Positions 46,691 through 55,865 of a stretch of 64,000 nucleotides of DNA are shown one piece after another. Location: NCBI RefSeq assembly GCF_900114775.1, contig NZ_FOUE01000001.1:992001-1056000 (forward strand), written 5' to 3'. Each line of letters starts with the position of its first letter. Within the stretch, counting starts at the first letter, position 1. This DNA comes from Marinobacter zhejiangensis. Lineage in GTDB: Bacteria > Pseudomonadota > Gammaproteobacteria > Pseudomonadales > Oleiphilaceae. The notes beneath the pieces were generated by a model that did no database searches, was not told the origin of the DNA, and saw only the letters and a program-made list of their open reading frames with translations. Both the position numbers and the translations under genes were made by a program.

Positions 46691-48271
46691 ATGGATAAGA
46701 AACGGCTGTTGGTTCTGATGGCCGCGTGGTTGCCCGTAACCGCGCTGGCAGAGGTCACGGCGGTAACGCTGTATCCAGGTCAGGCAACCGTGACCAGGGA
46801 AGAGCAAGCTTCGGTTCAGGCCGGGGAGGGTGTGATCGAGATCCTCAATTTGCCGGCAGGCTTGATGGACCGGTCCCTGAGGGTGACGGTCAGCGGCGCC
46901 AGCGGTACGGTGATCCGGGATGTGAACCTGGCCACTGTGCAGACCACCGAAGCCCAGGCTCAGAAACTGACGGATTTACGAGCGGCGCTCCAGACGGTCG
47001 AAGACGACATCCAGGCTCACGATGACACCATTCGCGCGTGGCGCTATCGGTTGGAATTGCTGGATCGCTACACCCAGGGGAATGGCGAGATCACCCTGCC
47101 TGACAACGTGGGCACGGTGGCGGACAGCCTGTTCGACCAGGCGAGCAAGTCGCTCAGTAGCATTCGTACCATCGAGCGGGAAAAACGCGACCTTGTAGCC
47201 GAGCAGGATCGCCTGCAGCGGGAATTGGCTGCCATCAACCAGAGTCCGCGACAGGTGAAGAACCTGGCCATCGGCTACAGCGCCGGCCAAACTGGAGATG
47301 TGACGGTTCAGCTCCGGTACCAGACTCGCAATGCCGGCTGGAGCAGTGCCTATGAAGCCCGGCTGGATACCGCAGGAAACGAATTGGGACTGGTTCACCA
47401 GGCTGTGGTCTACCAGAACACCGGCGAAGACTGGGGTAATGTGAACTTGAGCCTGTCCACCGCCAATCCGGATGTGGGTGGGCGCCTGCCTGACCCGTCA
47501 CCCTGGATTATCAGCCCGCAGCCGCGACCTGAACCGGTGCTGGGCAAGGCGTTGGAAATGGATGGCGTTGCCATGGCACCGGCTCCCCGAATGATGCAGG
47601 ACGAAAGTCGGGCGGCCCCGGCCCAGATGGCGACCTTGGAGACCACCGGTCTGACCCAGAGCTACCGCATCCCTGGCCAGGTCAGCCTGGTGGACGGTAC
47701 CCGGGACAAACGCCTCTCGGTGGCGGATTACCAGCTACCGGCGAAGGTCAGTCGTCATCTGGTGCCCGCGTTATCCAGCCTGGGTTATGTCTTTGGTGAG
47801 GCAACCTACGAGGGTGACGCGACGTTGCCGGCTGCCCGAGTAACCCTGTACCAGGATGATCAGTTCGTTGGCCAGAGTTGGCTGGAGCAGATCGAGCCCG
47901 GAGAGGCCCTGGCGATGTCGTTCGGGGTTGATGACAAGGTAACCGTGCAGACAGTTCGTGAGTCCGATCAACGTGGTGAGCGTGGCCTGATCAGTGGCCA
48001 GCCCTATCTGGAGCGAGTCACCCGTTATGATGTCACCAATGCCCACAGCATACCCATTGACCTGCGGGTGATGGAGCGCCTTCCGGTGTCCCATCATGAC
48101 GACATCAAAGTGACCTATCAGGACATCACCACGCCGTACCAAGACAGCGTGGATGATAAACCGGGCATTATCGCCTGGGACCGGGTGGTGGCGCCGGGCC
48201 GGACGGTCACGTTCCGTGCCGGGTTTGAGGTGAGGGTGCCCGAGGGGCAGGATCTGCCTTACATTCCCTGA
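46691..48271 (+). CDS. DUF4139/MuiA-like exported protein
   Basis: A 526-residue secreted protein with a signal peptide cut near ALAEVTAV (about residue 20). The N-terminal part (VTAVTLYPGQATVTREEQ) and the helical coiled region at about 90-185 match the MuiA/DUF4140 N-domain; the remainder is the DUF4139 beta-rich domain (LRYQTRNAGWSSAYEARLD). The family name comes from mucoidy inhibition in one species, but no biochemical activity is established. Divergent from the 5'-nucleotidase gene, with a 289-base gap lacking an obvious Pho box. Confidence 0.83.
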   Translation: MDKKRLLVLMAAWLPVTALAEVTAVTLYPGQATVTREEQASVQAGEGVIEILNLPAGLMDRSLRVTVSGASGTVIRDVNLATVQTTEAQAQKLTDLRAALQTVEDDIQAHDDTIRAWRYRLELLDRYTQGNGEITLPDNVGTVADSLFDQASKSLSSIRTIEREKRDLVAEQDRLQRELAAINQSPRQVKNLAIGYSAGQTGDVTVQLRYQTRNAGWSSAYEARLDTAGNELGLVHQAVVYQNTGEDWGNVNLSLSTANPDVGGRLPDPSPWIISPQPRPEPVLGKALEMDGVAMAPAPRMMQDESRAAPAQMATLETTGLTQSYRIPGQVSLVDGTRDKRLSVADYQLPAKVSRHLVPALSSLGYVFGEATYEGDATLPAARVTLYQDDQFVGQSWLEQIEPGEALAMSFGVDDKVTVQTVRESDQRGERGLISGQPYLERVTRYDVTNAHSIPIDLRVMERLPVSHHDDIKVTYQDITTPYQDSVDDKPGIIAWDRVVAPGRTVTFRAGFEVRVPEGQDLPYIP

Positions 48272-48292
48272 TCTTGATGAGTGAGCGAATAG

Positions 48293-48325
48293 AAAGCCCG
48301 CGACGTGAGTCGCGGGCTTTTTTTG
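48293..48325. terminator. strong bidirectional terminator
   Basis: AAAGCCCGCGAC-GTGA-GTCGCGGGCTTT with seven following T on the plus strand and an A-run before it. It lies between the convergent MuiA-like and ExeM-like genes and can serve both. Confidence 0.9.
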
Positions 48326-48333
48326 TGGTGGAG

Positions 48334-50811
48334 TCAGACCGGGCGGCGAGCCTGGAACAGGGCCTCCAGGTCGTCAAGGTCGACCCGGCCATTGGCGTCG
48401 ATGTCGTAGCTGACGTCATCCGCCTGGCCAAACAGGTAGGCCAGGATGAAGCGGGCGACGTCACGACCATCAATGCGGCCATCGCCATTGAGGTCGGCAC
48501 GCTCGGCGAGAGTGGACGTGTCCATCGTCAGGGCAACCAGTACCGGATCGTGATCGGAAGCGCGATACGGGTCAGCGGCGTACAGGCTGGCCTGTTGTTC
48601 GCTGCTCTTGAACTCCATGTTGTAGTCCAGGGCCCGGGGCTCGTCCGCGTTGATGGACCAGACTGCCGCCGCCACGACTTTCTGGGTCAGGGGTTGGTTG
48701 GCGAGGGCATGGTCGAGGCTGCCCGCCTGTCCATAGAAGACGTAGGTGTAGGCCTGGTCGCCGAGCAGGCTGGCAACCAGATTGTTATAGCCGCTGTCCT
48801 CCAGCGTGCGGATCGGTGCTTCCTGGGTGTAGCTGTTGAGGTCGCCAATCACCAGGACATCCGATTCGCCAGTGCCGGTGGCGTCGTTGGCGAGCCAGCT
48901 GGCAAGGGCCGAGGCGGCGTGGGTACGAACGGGGTTCCAGCAACCCTGGCCATCGCCCTGATCGGCATTGTCGCCCTCGGCATTGTTACAGCCCTTGGAT
49001 TTGAAGTGGTTGACCACCACGGTGACGCCATCGCTGGAATCCAGTCGGCGGAACGTCTGTGCCAGCGGCTGGCGGTTGAGGGTATCAAAGGGGCTGGTGG
49101 ACAAGGTGGCGGCATCGCCAACAACCGCAACCCGGTCAGCACGGTAGATCAGTCCAACGGTGATGGCATCGCTGCCCAGCTGCGACAATCCCGGGTCAAC
49201 AAAGGCCCAGTCATCACCCAGTGCTGAGGCCAGTTCGGCTATGGCGCTGATCTCACTGTAGCCATCGTTCTCAATTTCCATCAGGCCGATGATGTCGGCA
49301 TCCAGGGCCTGCATGGCGCTCACCAGTTTGTCGGTCTGGCGGGCCAGCTCCTCGGCGGTATGCGCGCCACGAGCGGTGGGGAAATTGCCGCCCAGGCCGT
49401 CACCGTTGAAGAAGTTGAGCACATTGAACGACGCGACCACCAGATTGCCTCGGTCACTCAGTTCCGGTGCCGGGGTGCGCAGGTTGTTCGGCTGGAACAC
49501 GGGAGCGGCGGTGGGCTGCAGGCGCCATTCGCCGTAGCGGTAATCCAACACGCCCTGAAGCTGCGACACCGTGTCGCCGGCGCGAACGGTCTGGCTGGCG
49601 CTCAGTTCGGGCGTGGGGTACGGAATGGTGGCGGGGTTCTGGCGATTGCTGCCGTCATCCAGGATCAGCCGGTCGAGGGCGTTCATCTCGGCAAGGAGGG
49701 CGGCATCGGAGCCAGGGCTGACCACCTGGGTTGGAATAAAGGCACGCGCGCTGCCCAGAGTCAGGCTGCCATACCGTCCAAGGTCGTAGTTGTCATTCAC
49801 CACCAGCGCCTGCGGGAACTGAACCCTCATGCCTTCGAAGGCTTCAGCGGCATCGGCAGAGGTCCAGGGCAGGGTGACCGCCATAGCCGGTGGCAGATCG
49901 GCACTGCCACAGTCAGCGATATCGGAGACTGGAGCCAGTTCGGTCAGGCCGCCAAATTCGGTGACCTCGGCGGCAATTCGCAACAGCTGGCCAGGGCTCG
50001 CGCTGGTGCTGGGGGCATAGACAAACAAGCCTTCAGACGTGCGTGGGTCGTTGTCACGATCCTCCAGCCGGGCCTCCAGGAAGAAACCGCCCAGTTCGCC
50101 ATTGCCATTGCTAACCCGGGATACGACCGCTTCCACAACGACAGTCTGGCCCACCAGTGGGCTGGCATCCCCGCTGCCCTGAATCGCGTTGATCGGGGTG
50201 GCATCCGCGCCACAACTCATGTCCGGGCCAGCCGGTGGTTGTGAGCCATCGCCGCCGTCATTGGCTGCGCCCAGGTCGTCGATATTGTCCTGGGGAAAGC
50301 CATCGAATACCTGACTGGGGTCATAGCTGTCGAACGGGTTGGTGTCGGCGGCGGCGCCATCCCGGCGGCGCAGAGTGGCGTTCTGGGTGCGAATGTCGCC
50401 ACTGCCCCAGTAACTGCCGGGGTCGATACCGATCTGACCGATGCTGTCGTGAACAGCGCCACCATTAAGAAGGGTGATGGCATCGTCGCCATTGAACAGG
50501 CCGGAGGTGGTGGTTTGGTCGGCGACAGCAAGGATGGCCGGGATCGCGGAAGCGTGGGCAAAGACAAAGTTGGCGCCGGGGGCGATGTCGCCTTCGAGGT
50601 TCACGGTGAGCCCGGGGGTCTGGCTGCCGTTAAAGTAGACCTGAAGCTCCCAGGCAGCCAGGTTGACACTGTCCGGTCCGGTGTTGAGGAGTTCCAGCGC
50701 CTTGTTGTTGCTGGAGCCTTCTACGTATTCGCTGATCACCACGGCGGCTTGGCCGGAGGCAGACAGACCGGCGCTCAGGGCGAGCGCCAGCCAACGCGTT
50801 GTCACTTTCAT
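48334..50811 (-). CDS. ExeM/NucH-type extracellular endonuclease with dockerin-like tail
   Basis: An 825-residue secreted nuclease. A signal peptide (1-22) precedes a lamin-tail-like domain (about 23-155; VVISEYVEGSSNNKALEL), an OB-fold region (about 205-330) and an endonuclease/exonuclease/phosphatase domain (about 440-770) with VASFNVLNFF, LMEIEN, VVNHFKSKG, VIGDLNSY, SLDHALAN and ASDHDPVL, all catalytic motifs present. The last 55 residues contain two calcium-loop repeats, DLNGDGRIDGRD and DIDANGRVDLDD, as in dockerin domains. Such enzymes degrade extracellular DNA, freeing phosphate, or remodel biofilm. Ends just before the shared terminator. Confidence 0.9.
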   Translation of the reverse strand: MKVTTRWLALALSAGLSASGQAAVVISEYVEGSSNNKALELLNTGPDSVNLAAWELQVYFNGSQTPGLTVNLEGDIAPGANFVFAHASAIPAILAVADQTTTSGLFNGDDAITLLNGGAVHDSIGQIGIDPGSYWGSGDIRTQNATLRRRDGAAADTNPFDSYDPSQVFDGFPQDNIDDLGAANDGGDGSQPPAGPDMSCGADATPINAIQGSGDASPLVGQTVVVEAVVSRVSNGNGELGGFFLEARLEDRDNDPRTSEGLFVYAPSTSASPGQLLRIAAEVTEFGGLTELAPVSDIADCGSADLPPAMAVTLPWTSADAAEAFEGMRVQFPQALVVNDNYDLGRYGSLTLGSARAFIPTQVVSPGSDAALLAEMNALDRLILDDGSNRQNPATIPYPTPELSASQTVRAGDTVSQLQGVLDYRYGEWRLQPTAAPVFQPNNLRTPAPELSDRGNLVVASFNVLNFFNGDGLGGNFPTARGAHTAEELARQTDKLVSAMQALDADIIGLMEIENDGYSEISAIAELASALGDDWAFVDPGLSQLGSDAITVGLIYRADRVAVVGDAATLSTSPFDTLNRQPLAQTFRRLDSSDGVTVVVNHFKSKGCNNAEGDNADQGDGQGCWNPVRTHAASALASWLANDATGTGESDVLVIGDLNSYTQEAPIRTLEDSGYNNLVASLLGDQAYTYVFYGQAGSLDHALANQPLTQKVVAAAVWSINADEPRALDYNMEFKSSEQQASLYAADPYRASDHDPVLVALTMDTSTLAERADLNGDGRIDGRDVARFILAYLFGQADDVSYDIDANGRVDLDDLEALFQARRPV

Positions 50812-51146
50812 GGTTCCGTCCTTGTTAACTGGGGGTGGGTATGGCTGTGCCTAACCAGTCTGGACAGACAAGGTGACGACTCAGTGAGCATTTAATGACG
50901 GTGAGGTTGCGCAACGGAGACGGAATAGGGTTGTGTCATATTGGGCCATAGTGGTTATGGTGACGACAGTTGGTGAGACGTGGTCATGGTTTTTAAATGT
51001 GAGCAGTTGTTCAGCAATTTCCACTGGTTGTTTAATAAAGTGGCAATCGTGATGGGTCATCATCTCTTTGGTCGGAAATTTTGGCGTTGGCTCAGGATTG
51101 CGTGTCTCGACAATTCCAATAACAACGATTACGAAGGAAACGAACG
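50812..51146. other. 335-base divergent intergenic region
   Basis: Lies between the ExeM-like gene and the sphingomyelinase gene. I see no convincing gene. A small palindrome CCATA-GTGGT-TATGG is at 50946-50960. I found no Pho box. The last 40 bases contain CGAAGGAAACG, the ribosome site of the sphingomyelinase gene. Confidence 0.5.
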
Positions 51147-52478
51147 ATGCCTCATCGAAACCACTCTCTGCGGGCAGGCCTGCTGGCTATGGCGGCGGTT
51201 TTTACCTCCGCACCTGCGCTTGCTGACAGCTATGTGTACATCACCAACTCAACGCCCGAACCGGTGAGTGTCCAGATCAACCATTATGGTGACGACACCC
51301 TGAACGAGGGGAATGAATGGCAGCGGGAAGCCCAGGAAATTGCGCCCTATGCCACGGCACGGGTACTGGCCTTCAACCGCTATGAGGGTTTGAAGAGCGG
51401 CCGCACCTACTACTTCGACACCCAGGTAACCGGGGCCAGCTCAACCGTCACCCTGCAACAAAAAATGCGGGGCACCTGGTATGGCAGTCGCATCGAACAC
51501 AGCGCTGAAGGTGCCGACTTCCAGGCGCCGTGGGCGGACGATCGTGATATCCACCGCTACGACAGCCAGTACGATGCGCGGGCAAGCCGGGTGGGGTTCA
51601 AGGCCCAGTACACCGGTGGCTACGATGACTTCTATTACACCATCCATAACCAGACCCAGGCGGAGCCACTCAGCGGTGACGACGCCCTCAAGGTCCTGAC
51701 CTACAACATCTGGGCCCTGCCATTGCTTGCCAGCAACATTGGTGACCGGGTGGAAGAGCTGCCATCGGTACTGCATGGCTATGATGTCCTGCTGCTGCAG
51801 GAAGCGTTTGCTTCCGATGTTGAGGGGATGCTCAACACCTTGGCCTCGGAATACCCATACCAGACTGACGTATTGGATGCCCCTGGCTTCAACCTGTTCA
51901 ACGGTGGGGTGGTGATCCTTAGCCGTTACCCGATTGCCAGCACCGATTTCGACATTTTCGAGCAGTGCAACGGCACCGAGTGTCTGGCCGACAAAGGCGT
52001 GGTCTATGCCGAGATCATTCGTGACGGCAAGGCCTACCACGTAACTGCAGCCCATACCTCGGCGTTCGACAGCAACGAAGCGCGTGCCCAGCGCCAGCAG
52101 CAGTTCCAGGAGATCCGTGCGTTGGTGGACAGCAAGCAGCCTGCGGCCTTTGACGCAGTGATCATGGGCGGTGACTTCAACGTCAACAAACTGAAGTTCC
52201 CGGGTGACTATCAGCAAATGCTGACCAACCTGGTGGCGGCGGCACCGGTCTCTACCGGCTATGCCGGCGCCACCTATGACCCTTCGATCAACCAGAACGT
52301 CGATGGTGACCTGTCCCTGGGTGTGGAGTACCTCGACTACGTGTTCTACAGCACCACTCATCGGACGCCGGTGTCGTCCCGCAACGATGTCCGGGTACCC
52401 CGCTCTGATTCCGACGACCTTTGGGGTATCTGGGATTACTCGGACCACTTCCCGGTTCTGGGTGAGTTCCAGTTCTGA
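51147..52478 (+). CDS. sphingomyelinase C-type phosphodiesterase
   Basis: A 443-residue secreted protein. Signal peptide 1-26 (cut near ALADS), a beta-rich N-terminal domain (about 27-165) and an endonuclease/exonuclease/phosphatase-fold domain: LTYNIWALP, LLLQEAF, NGGVVILSRYPI, AHTSAFDSNEA, MGGDFNVNK, LDYVFYS and SDHFPVLGEF. This set is typical of bacterial neutral sphingomyelinases, which release phosphocholine from sphingomyelin. Its stop overlaps the start of the chaperone-like gene by one base (TGATG). Confidence 0.82.
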   Translation: MPHRNHSLRAGLLAMAAVFTSAPALADSYVYITNSTPEPVSVQINHYGDDTLNEGNEWQREAQEIAPYATARVLAFNRYEGLKSGRTYYFDTQVTGASSTVTLQQKMRGTWYGSRIEHSAEGADFQAPWADDRDIHRYDSQYDARASRVGFKAQYTGGYDDFYYTIHNQTQAEPLSGDDALKVLTYNIWALPLLASNIGDRVEELPSVLHGYDVLLLQEAFASDVEGMLNTLASEYPYQTDVLDAPGFNLFNGGVVILSRYPIASTDFDIFEQCNGTECLADKGVVYAEIIRDGKAYHVTAAHTSAFDSNEARAQRQQQFQEIRALVDSKQPAAFDAVIMGGDFNVNKLKFPGDYQQMLTNLVAAAPVSTGYAGATYDPSINQNVDGDLSLGVEYLDYVFYSTTHRTPVSSRNDVRVPRSDSDDLWGIWDYSDHFPVLGEFQF

Positions 52479-53488
52479 TGCGGTATCTGCTGACAGGCCT
52501 ACTGGCGGTCGTTGCAGGCCTTGCGGTGGTATGGGCGGTGATGGGCCGGGATGCCGACCCCCAGCCGCCTGTTGCCGCCACGGAAAGCCGGTTGGCGTCA
52601 CCGTCTCCTGACGCCGCCACGCCTGCGGCGGTTGCAGCCACCGGGGGCCCGGTGGTGTCGGCGGCCAATGGTGACGATGAGCGTGAGGCCAGTCAGCAGG
52701 CCCGGCGGGCGCAGGACCAGGCCTACTGGGCCGAGCGCCTGCAGGGGTATCAGGACCACGGCGGCAACCTGCAACAGTTCTTCCGCGAGTTGCTGGCCCA
52801 GTGTGGCGGTGAGCCCGATCTGTGTGAGGCCCTGCTGGACGATCGGCTTGAGGGCTACCCGGATGCCGGCTTTGCCGCTCAGCTGAGAACGATTCTCCAG
52901 CAGCAGTTCCAGTATCAGGCGCAGATGCAGAGCCTGACCATGCCGACAAGCCAGCCTCCCGAGCAGCGCTATCAGCAGCTGGATGCCTTGCGTGTCCAGC
53001 ACTTTGGCGATGCTGCGACCGAACTGCTGTATGGCCAGGAACGGGCCTGGGCCAGCTACCAGTTTGGTTACGGCGAGCTGTTGGAACAGGCGCCCTACCT
53101 GACGGCAGAGCAACGGCTCCAACGCCTGGAACAGTTACGCAGTGACCGCTGGGGCGGGTATGGCGAAGCCCTGGCAGATCAGGAGGGGGTGTATGGTCGT
53201 TACCGGCGTGAACGGGAACTGCTGCAGGCCGGGGTGACCGATGCCAAAGAACGTGAGGCCATCAGCGAGGCCCTACGCTCGCAGTACTTCGATGACGAGC
53301 AGTCGGCGCTGATTGGCGAGCGGGAACGGGTGCGGGAGGAGCAGGCTCAACAGCAGCAGGACTACGCAACCGCCAAGCAGGCGTTTGACGACGAGATGAC
53401 TGCCCTCAGGGGCAGTATGGCGGACGCTCAGTGGCAGCAGCTATACCAGCAGCGCCTGTCCGAACTGCGGCGCCGGTTCTTTGACTGA
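52478..53488 (+). CDS. lipase-chaperone (Lif)-like membrane-anchored foldase
   Basis: A 336-residue protein with an N-terminal membrane helix (residues 3-23) and no cleavage site, a Pro/Ala-rich linker (about 28-70), then an almost entirely helical, Gln/Glu/Arg-rich body. The layout and segments such as FGDAATELLYGQERAWASYQ and YFDDEQSALIGERERVREEQ resemble the steric lipase chaperones (Lif/LipB) of Pseudomonas and Burkholderia, which fold secreted lipases in the periplasm. Here it is coupled to a sphingomyelinase and no lipase is adjacent. The canonical Lif N-terminal motif (RxxFDYxLS) is not clearly present; similarity is moderate. Confidence 0.62.
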   Translation: MRYLLTGLLAVVAGLAVVWAVMGRDADPQPPVAATESRLASPSPDAATPAAVAATGGPVVSAANGDDEREASQQARRAQDQAYWAERLQGYQDHGGNLQQFFRELLAQCGGEPDLCEALLDDRLEGYPDAGFAAQLRTILQQQFQYQAQMQSLTMPTSQPPEQRYQQLDALRVQHFGDAATELLYGQERAWASYQFGYGELLEQAPYLTAEQRLQRLEQLRSDRWGGYGEALADQEGVYGRYRRERELLQAGVTDAKEREAISEALRSQYFDDEQSALIGERERVREEQAQQQQDYATAKQAFDDEMTALRGSMADAQWQQLYQQRLSELRRRFFD

Positions 53489-53511
53489 GCCCGTCAAACG
53501 GGCTCCCTTTT
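53487..53511 (+). terminator. terminator after the chaperone-like gene
   Basis: GAGCCCGT-CAA-ACGGGCTC followed by CCTTTT, beginning within the stop codon of the 336-residue protein. Confidence 0.7.
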
Positions 53512-53586
53512 GGCGGGAGTTGGACTATCTTTAAGAGTGGGGGAGCTGCCGCTCCTGAACGCCACCGCCAAAGGAGGGAGTCACGT

Positions 53587-53829
53587 ATGTCCATCAGCGA
53601 CCATGCTTTGAATCTTGATTTTCCCGATTACAAAGACGCTATCCTGGAACTCCGCAAAACCGATCCCCAATTCCGTGAACTCAGTGATCAATACGACGCG
53701 TTAGACAAGAAGATTCGAGGTCTGGAAGTCCGCGATGTGCCCACCGATGACGACCATTTCAGGGACATGAAAATGGAGCGGGCGCACCTGAAAGACAAAC
53801 TTTACCACCAGTTCTCCAACCACTCCTGA
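53587..53829 (+). CDS. YdcH/DUF465 small helical protein
   Basis: An 80-residue, highly charged helical protein of the DUF465 family: FRELSDQYDALDKKIRGLE and HLKDKLYHQF are typical. AAAGGAGGGAG lies a few bases upstream of the ATG. The family is widespread and of unknown function. Own terminators on both sides suggest a monocistronic unit. Confidence 0.88.
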   Translation: MSISDHALNLDFPDYKDAILELRKTDPQFRELSDQYDALDKKIRGLEVRDVPTDDDHFRDMKMERAHLKDKLYHQFSNHS

Positions 53830-53849
53830 GTACAGGCGTCATGTTCGTG

Positions 53850-53887
53850 CGGACACCGCCCTGACGCGTCGGGCGGTGTCCGTTTTT
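53850..53887 (+). terminator. strong terminator after the DUF465 gene
   Basis: CGGACACCGCCC / GGGCGGTGTCCG with a 9-base loop, then TTTTT. Confidence 0.9.
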
Positions 53888-53993
53888 CGATTTGCGATGA
53901 ATGCACCTTGGGCGGACGTGTTACTCTGGTACAATTCTGCACTGTATTCCCCGCTAACCATGCCGTACAGGAATCGTCCATGAGGGCCGTTGT

Positions 53994-54581
53994 TTGACCC
54001 TGCTTCCTTTCCGAATGTCCAAAGCCCGGCGCTTTGAGCTGAAAGTGCAGCCGCATATGCAAGGCATGTACGCCTTTGCCTATCGTCTGACCGGGCAGCG
54101 TGACGATGCTGAGGACCTGGTACAGGACGTCATGGTGAAGCTGTTTCCCCGGCTTGAGGAAGTTGAAGCGGTTGAGCAGTTACGGCCATGGCTGAACCGG
54201 GTGCTGTACCGTCAGTTCATCGATGCTACCCGCAAGAAAGGCCGGCAAAATGAAGTCTCGGTGAGTACGCTGACCGATGTGGCGGACCAGGCTGGGTTTC
54301 TCGACAGCTTTGATTCGGACTCCGCTGATGCCTTTGACCACATCAGTCAGGAACAGTTGGGGCAAAGCCTGACACGGGTGCTGGGTAAATTGTCGCCGGA
54401 TCAGCGGACCCTGTTGCTGCTGCATGATGCCGACGGCTGGCGCCAGGATGATATCGCCCAGGTACTTGATGTCCCGGTCGGAACCATCAAGTCCAGACTG
54501 CACCGCTGTCGTGCCAGGCTGCGGGAACTCTTGCAAAAAGAAGTGGAACCTTTTGGCCGCCGCGAACGTGTGAGTGATTGA
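53994..54581 (+). CDS. ECF-type RNA polymerase sigma factor
   Basis: A 195-residue sigma factor with region 2 (FELKVQPHMQGMYAFAYRLTG, QRDDAEDLVQDVMVKLFPRL) and region 4 (LSPDQRTLLLLHDADGWRQD, VPVGTIKSRLHRCRARLRELL). The linker between them is long and acidic. The TTG at 53994 is preceded by GAGGG with good spacing; the ATG at 54015 (MSKARRFELK) has no ribosome site but gives a more usual N-terminus, so the start is uncertain. The anti-sigma factor follows directly. Likely controls its own operon and perhaps the surface proteins downstream. Confidence 0.87.
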   Translation: MTLLPFRMSKARRFELKVQPHMQGMYAFAYRLTGQRDDAEDLVQDVMVKLFPRLEEVEAVEQLRPWLNRVLYRQFIDATRKKGRQNEVSVSTLTDVADQAGFLDSFDSDSADAFDHISQEQLGQSLTRVLGKLSPDQRTLLLLHDADGWRQDDIAQVLDVPVGTIKSRLHRCRARLRELLQKEVEPFGRRERVSD

Positions 54582-54591
54582 GGTGAATGCC

Positions 54592-55245
54592 ATGTCATGT
54601 GATCTGTTCAGTAAGCAGTTGGAGCAATACGCCCGTGGCGAGTTGGCGCCAGGGGTGGAGTGTGCGCTGGAAGCACACCTGGCTGAATGTACCTCCTGCT
54701 CAGATCGCCTGAACGCCGAGCGGCAGTTTCTGGACGCCTTGCGCCAACAGGCTGTTCCGGCGCCCAGTGTGGATTTCGAGGCCAGGGTGCTGGCGGTAGC
54801 TACTGGCAAACAGGGGGCGCACCGAGCCTGGCAGCACCCGGTTTTGGGTGGTGCTGTCGCGGCGGTGCTGGCCCTTGGGCTCTACATTGGTCTGCAGGAG
54901 CAGACACCTCCGGCAACGCAGTCCGCTCCGGTGGCGACTGCGGATCCAACTGCGGAAGTTTTCGCACCACAACAACAAACCGTCAAGCTGGCCTTTCATT
55001 CCAATCACGCCCTGGATGACGTGACCCTGACCCTGGACCTGCCACCGCATGTTGAGTTGGCCTCGTTCCCAGGTCGCCAGCGCCTGAGCTGGCAGGTGAG
55101 TCTGCAGCAGGGGGACAATGTGCTGTCCCTTCCGCTGAAGGTTCTGTTCCCTGCGGAAGGCGAGCTGGTGGCTCATCTGGATGATGGGTCAAGGCAAAAG
55201 ACATTCCGGGCCCCCATTCAAGTTGAAGCGGAGCCTGCATCATGA
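54592..55245 (+). CDS. anti-sigma factor with zinc-finger domain
   Basis: A 217-residue membrane protein: an N-terminal zf-HC2 domain (HLAECTSCSDRL near residues 29-40), a membrane helix at about 85-102 and a periplasmic domain of about 115 residues. Start at 54592 follows GAGGTG. The upstream GTG at 54574 would overlap the sigma gene. Should bind and hold the ECF sigma factor until an envelope signal is received. The periplasmic part resembles no sensor that I recognise. The stop overlaps the next start by four bases (ATGA). Confidence 0.85.
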   Translation: MSCDLFSKQLEQYARGELAPGVECALEAHLAECTSCSDRLNAERQFLDALRQQAVPAPSVDFEARVLAVATGKQGAHRAWQHPVLGGAVAAVLALGLYIGLQEQTPPATQSAPVATADPTAEVFAPQQQTVKLAFHSNHALDDVTLTLDLPPHVELASFPGRQRLSWQVSLQQGDNVLSLPLKVLFPAEGELVAHLDDGSRQKTFRAPIQVEAEPAS

Positions 55246-55751
55246 CGTTTCCCCGACGTTTTTTGCGGTATTTTCTGACCCTCGGCAGTGCCGTGTTGTT
55301 ACTGCTGGGGCCAGCGTTGGTCAGCGCTGACGATGAACTGGACGTGACCATGAGAATGGTCACCGACGATGAAGCTCTGTCAGAGAGCTTCGTGCAGCAA
55401 TTGGAGCTGCCGGATACCCTGCGTGACCGGGACAGTTTCGGTTTTGACGGTGACTACCCGGGCCGCGAACTGGCGGTTGATGCGCTGGACACCGGCCGTG
55501 AAGTGGGCGAGGCACTGGCTGAACAGGACCGGGAATCACGGGATGCCCTGGACGTCGAGCTGCCGGGTGAGACCATTGACACGTCGCCGGTGCTGGACCT
55601 GCCGCTGATCGACGGTCCAGGCCTGGATCTCCCCATTCTTGGGGAACCAGGCTTGCCGGTGATCGAAGTCCCCGATTTGCCACTGATCAATGAAGAGAAC
55701 CTGACCGATGGCAACCTGCTGGATAACCCGCTGATCGACGGTAAGCTGTAA
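55242..55751 (+). CDS. acidic exported repeat protein
   Basis: A 169-residue protein with a signal peptide cut near VSADDEL (about residue 29). The mature protein is strongly acidic. From about residue 115 it consists of repeats of the form DLPLI-x-x-P-G: DLPLIDGPG, DLPILGEPG, LPVIEVP, DLPLINEEN, NPLIDGKL. I do not recognise the family. Third gene of the sigma/anti-sigma operon (overlap ATGA), so it is probably a product or regulator of the envelope response. Confidence 0.75.
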   Translation: MTFPRRFLRYFLTLGSAVLLLLGPALVSADDELDVTMRMVTDDEALSESFVQQLELPDTLRDRDSFGFDGDYPGRELAVDALDTGREVGEALAEQDRESRDALDVELPGETIDTSPVLDLPLIDGPGLDLPILGEPGLPVIEVPDLPLINEENLTDGNLLDNPLIDGKL

Positions 55752-55865
55752 TTGGGCAGTGATGGTGAGTTGGCCGTTTTTCATTGTTATGTGCATCTTT
55801 TGCCATTAATGTAGACCCCTCGGTACTGCGGATGTCAGTGCTGCGAGTATAAGAACCGTGAACGT

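Noticed and set aside
51441-52949. 502-codon minus-strand reading frame opposite the sphingomyelinase
   Set aside because: Low-complexity Arg/Pro-rich start and no motifs; the plus strand carries full catalytic motifs.
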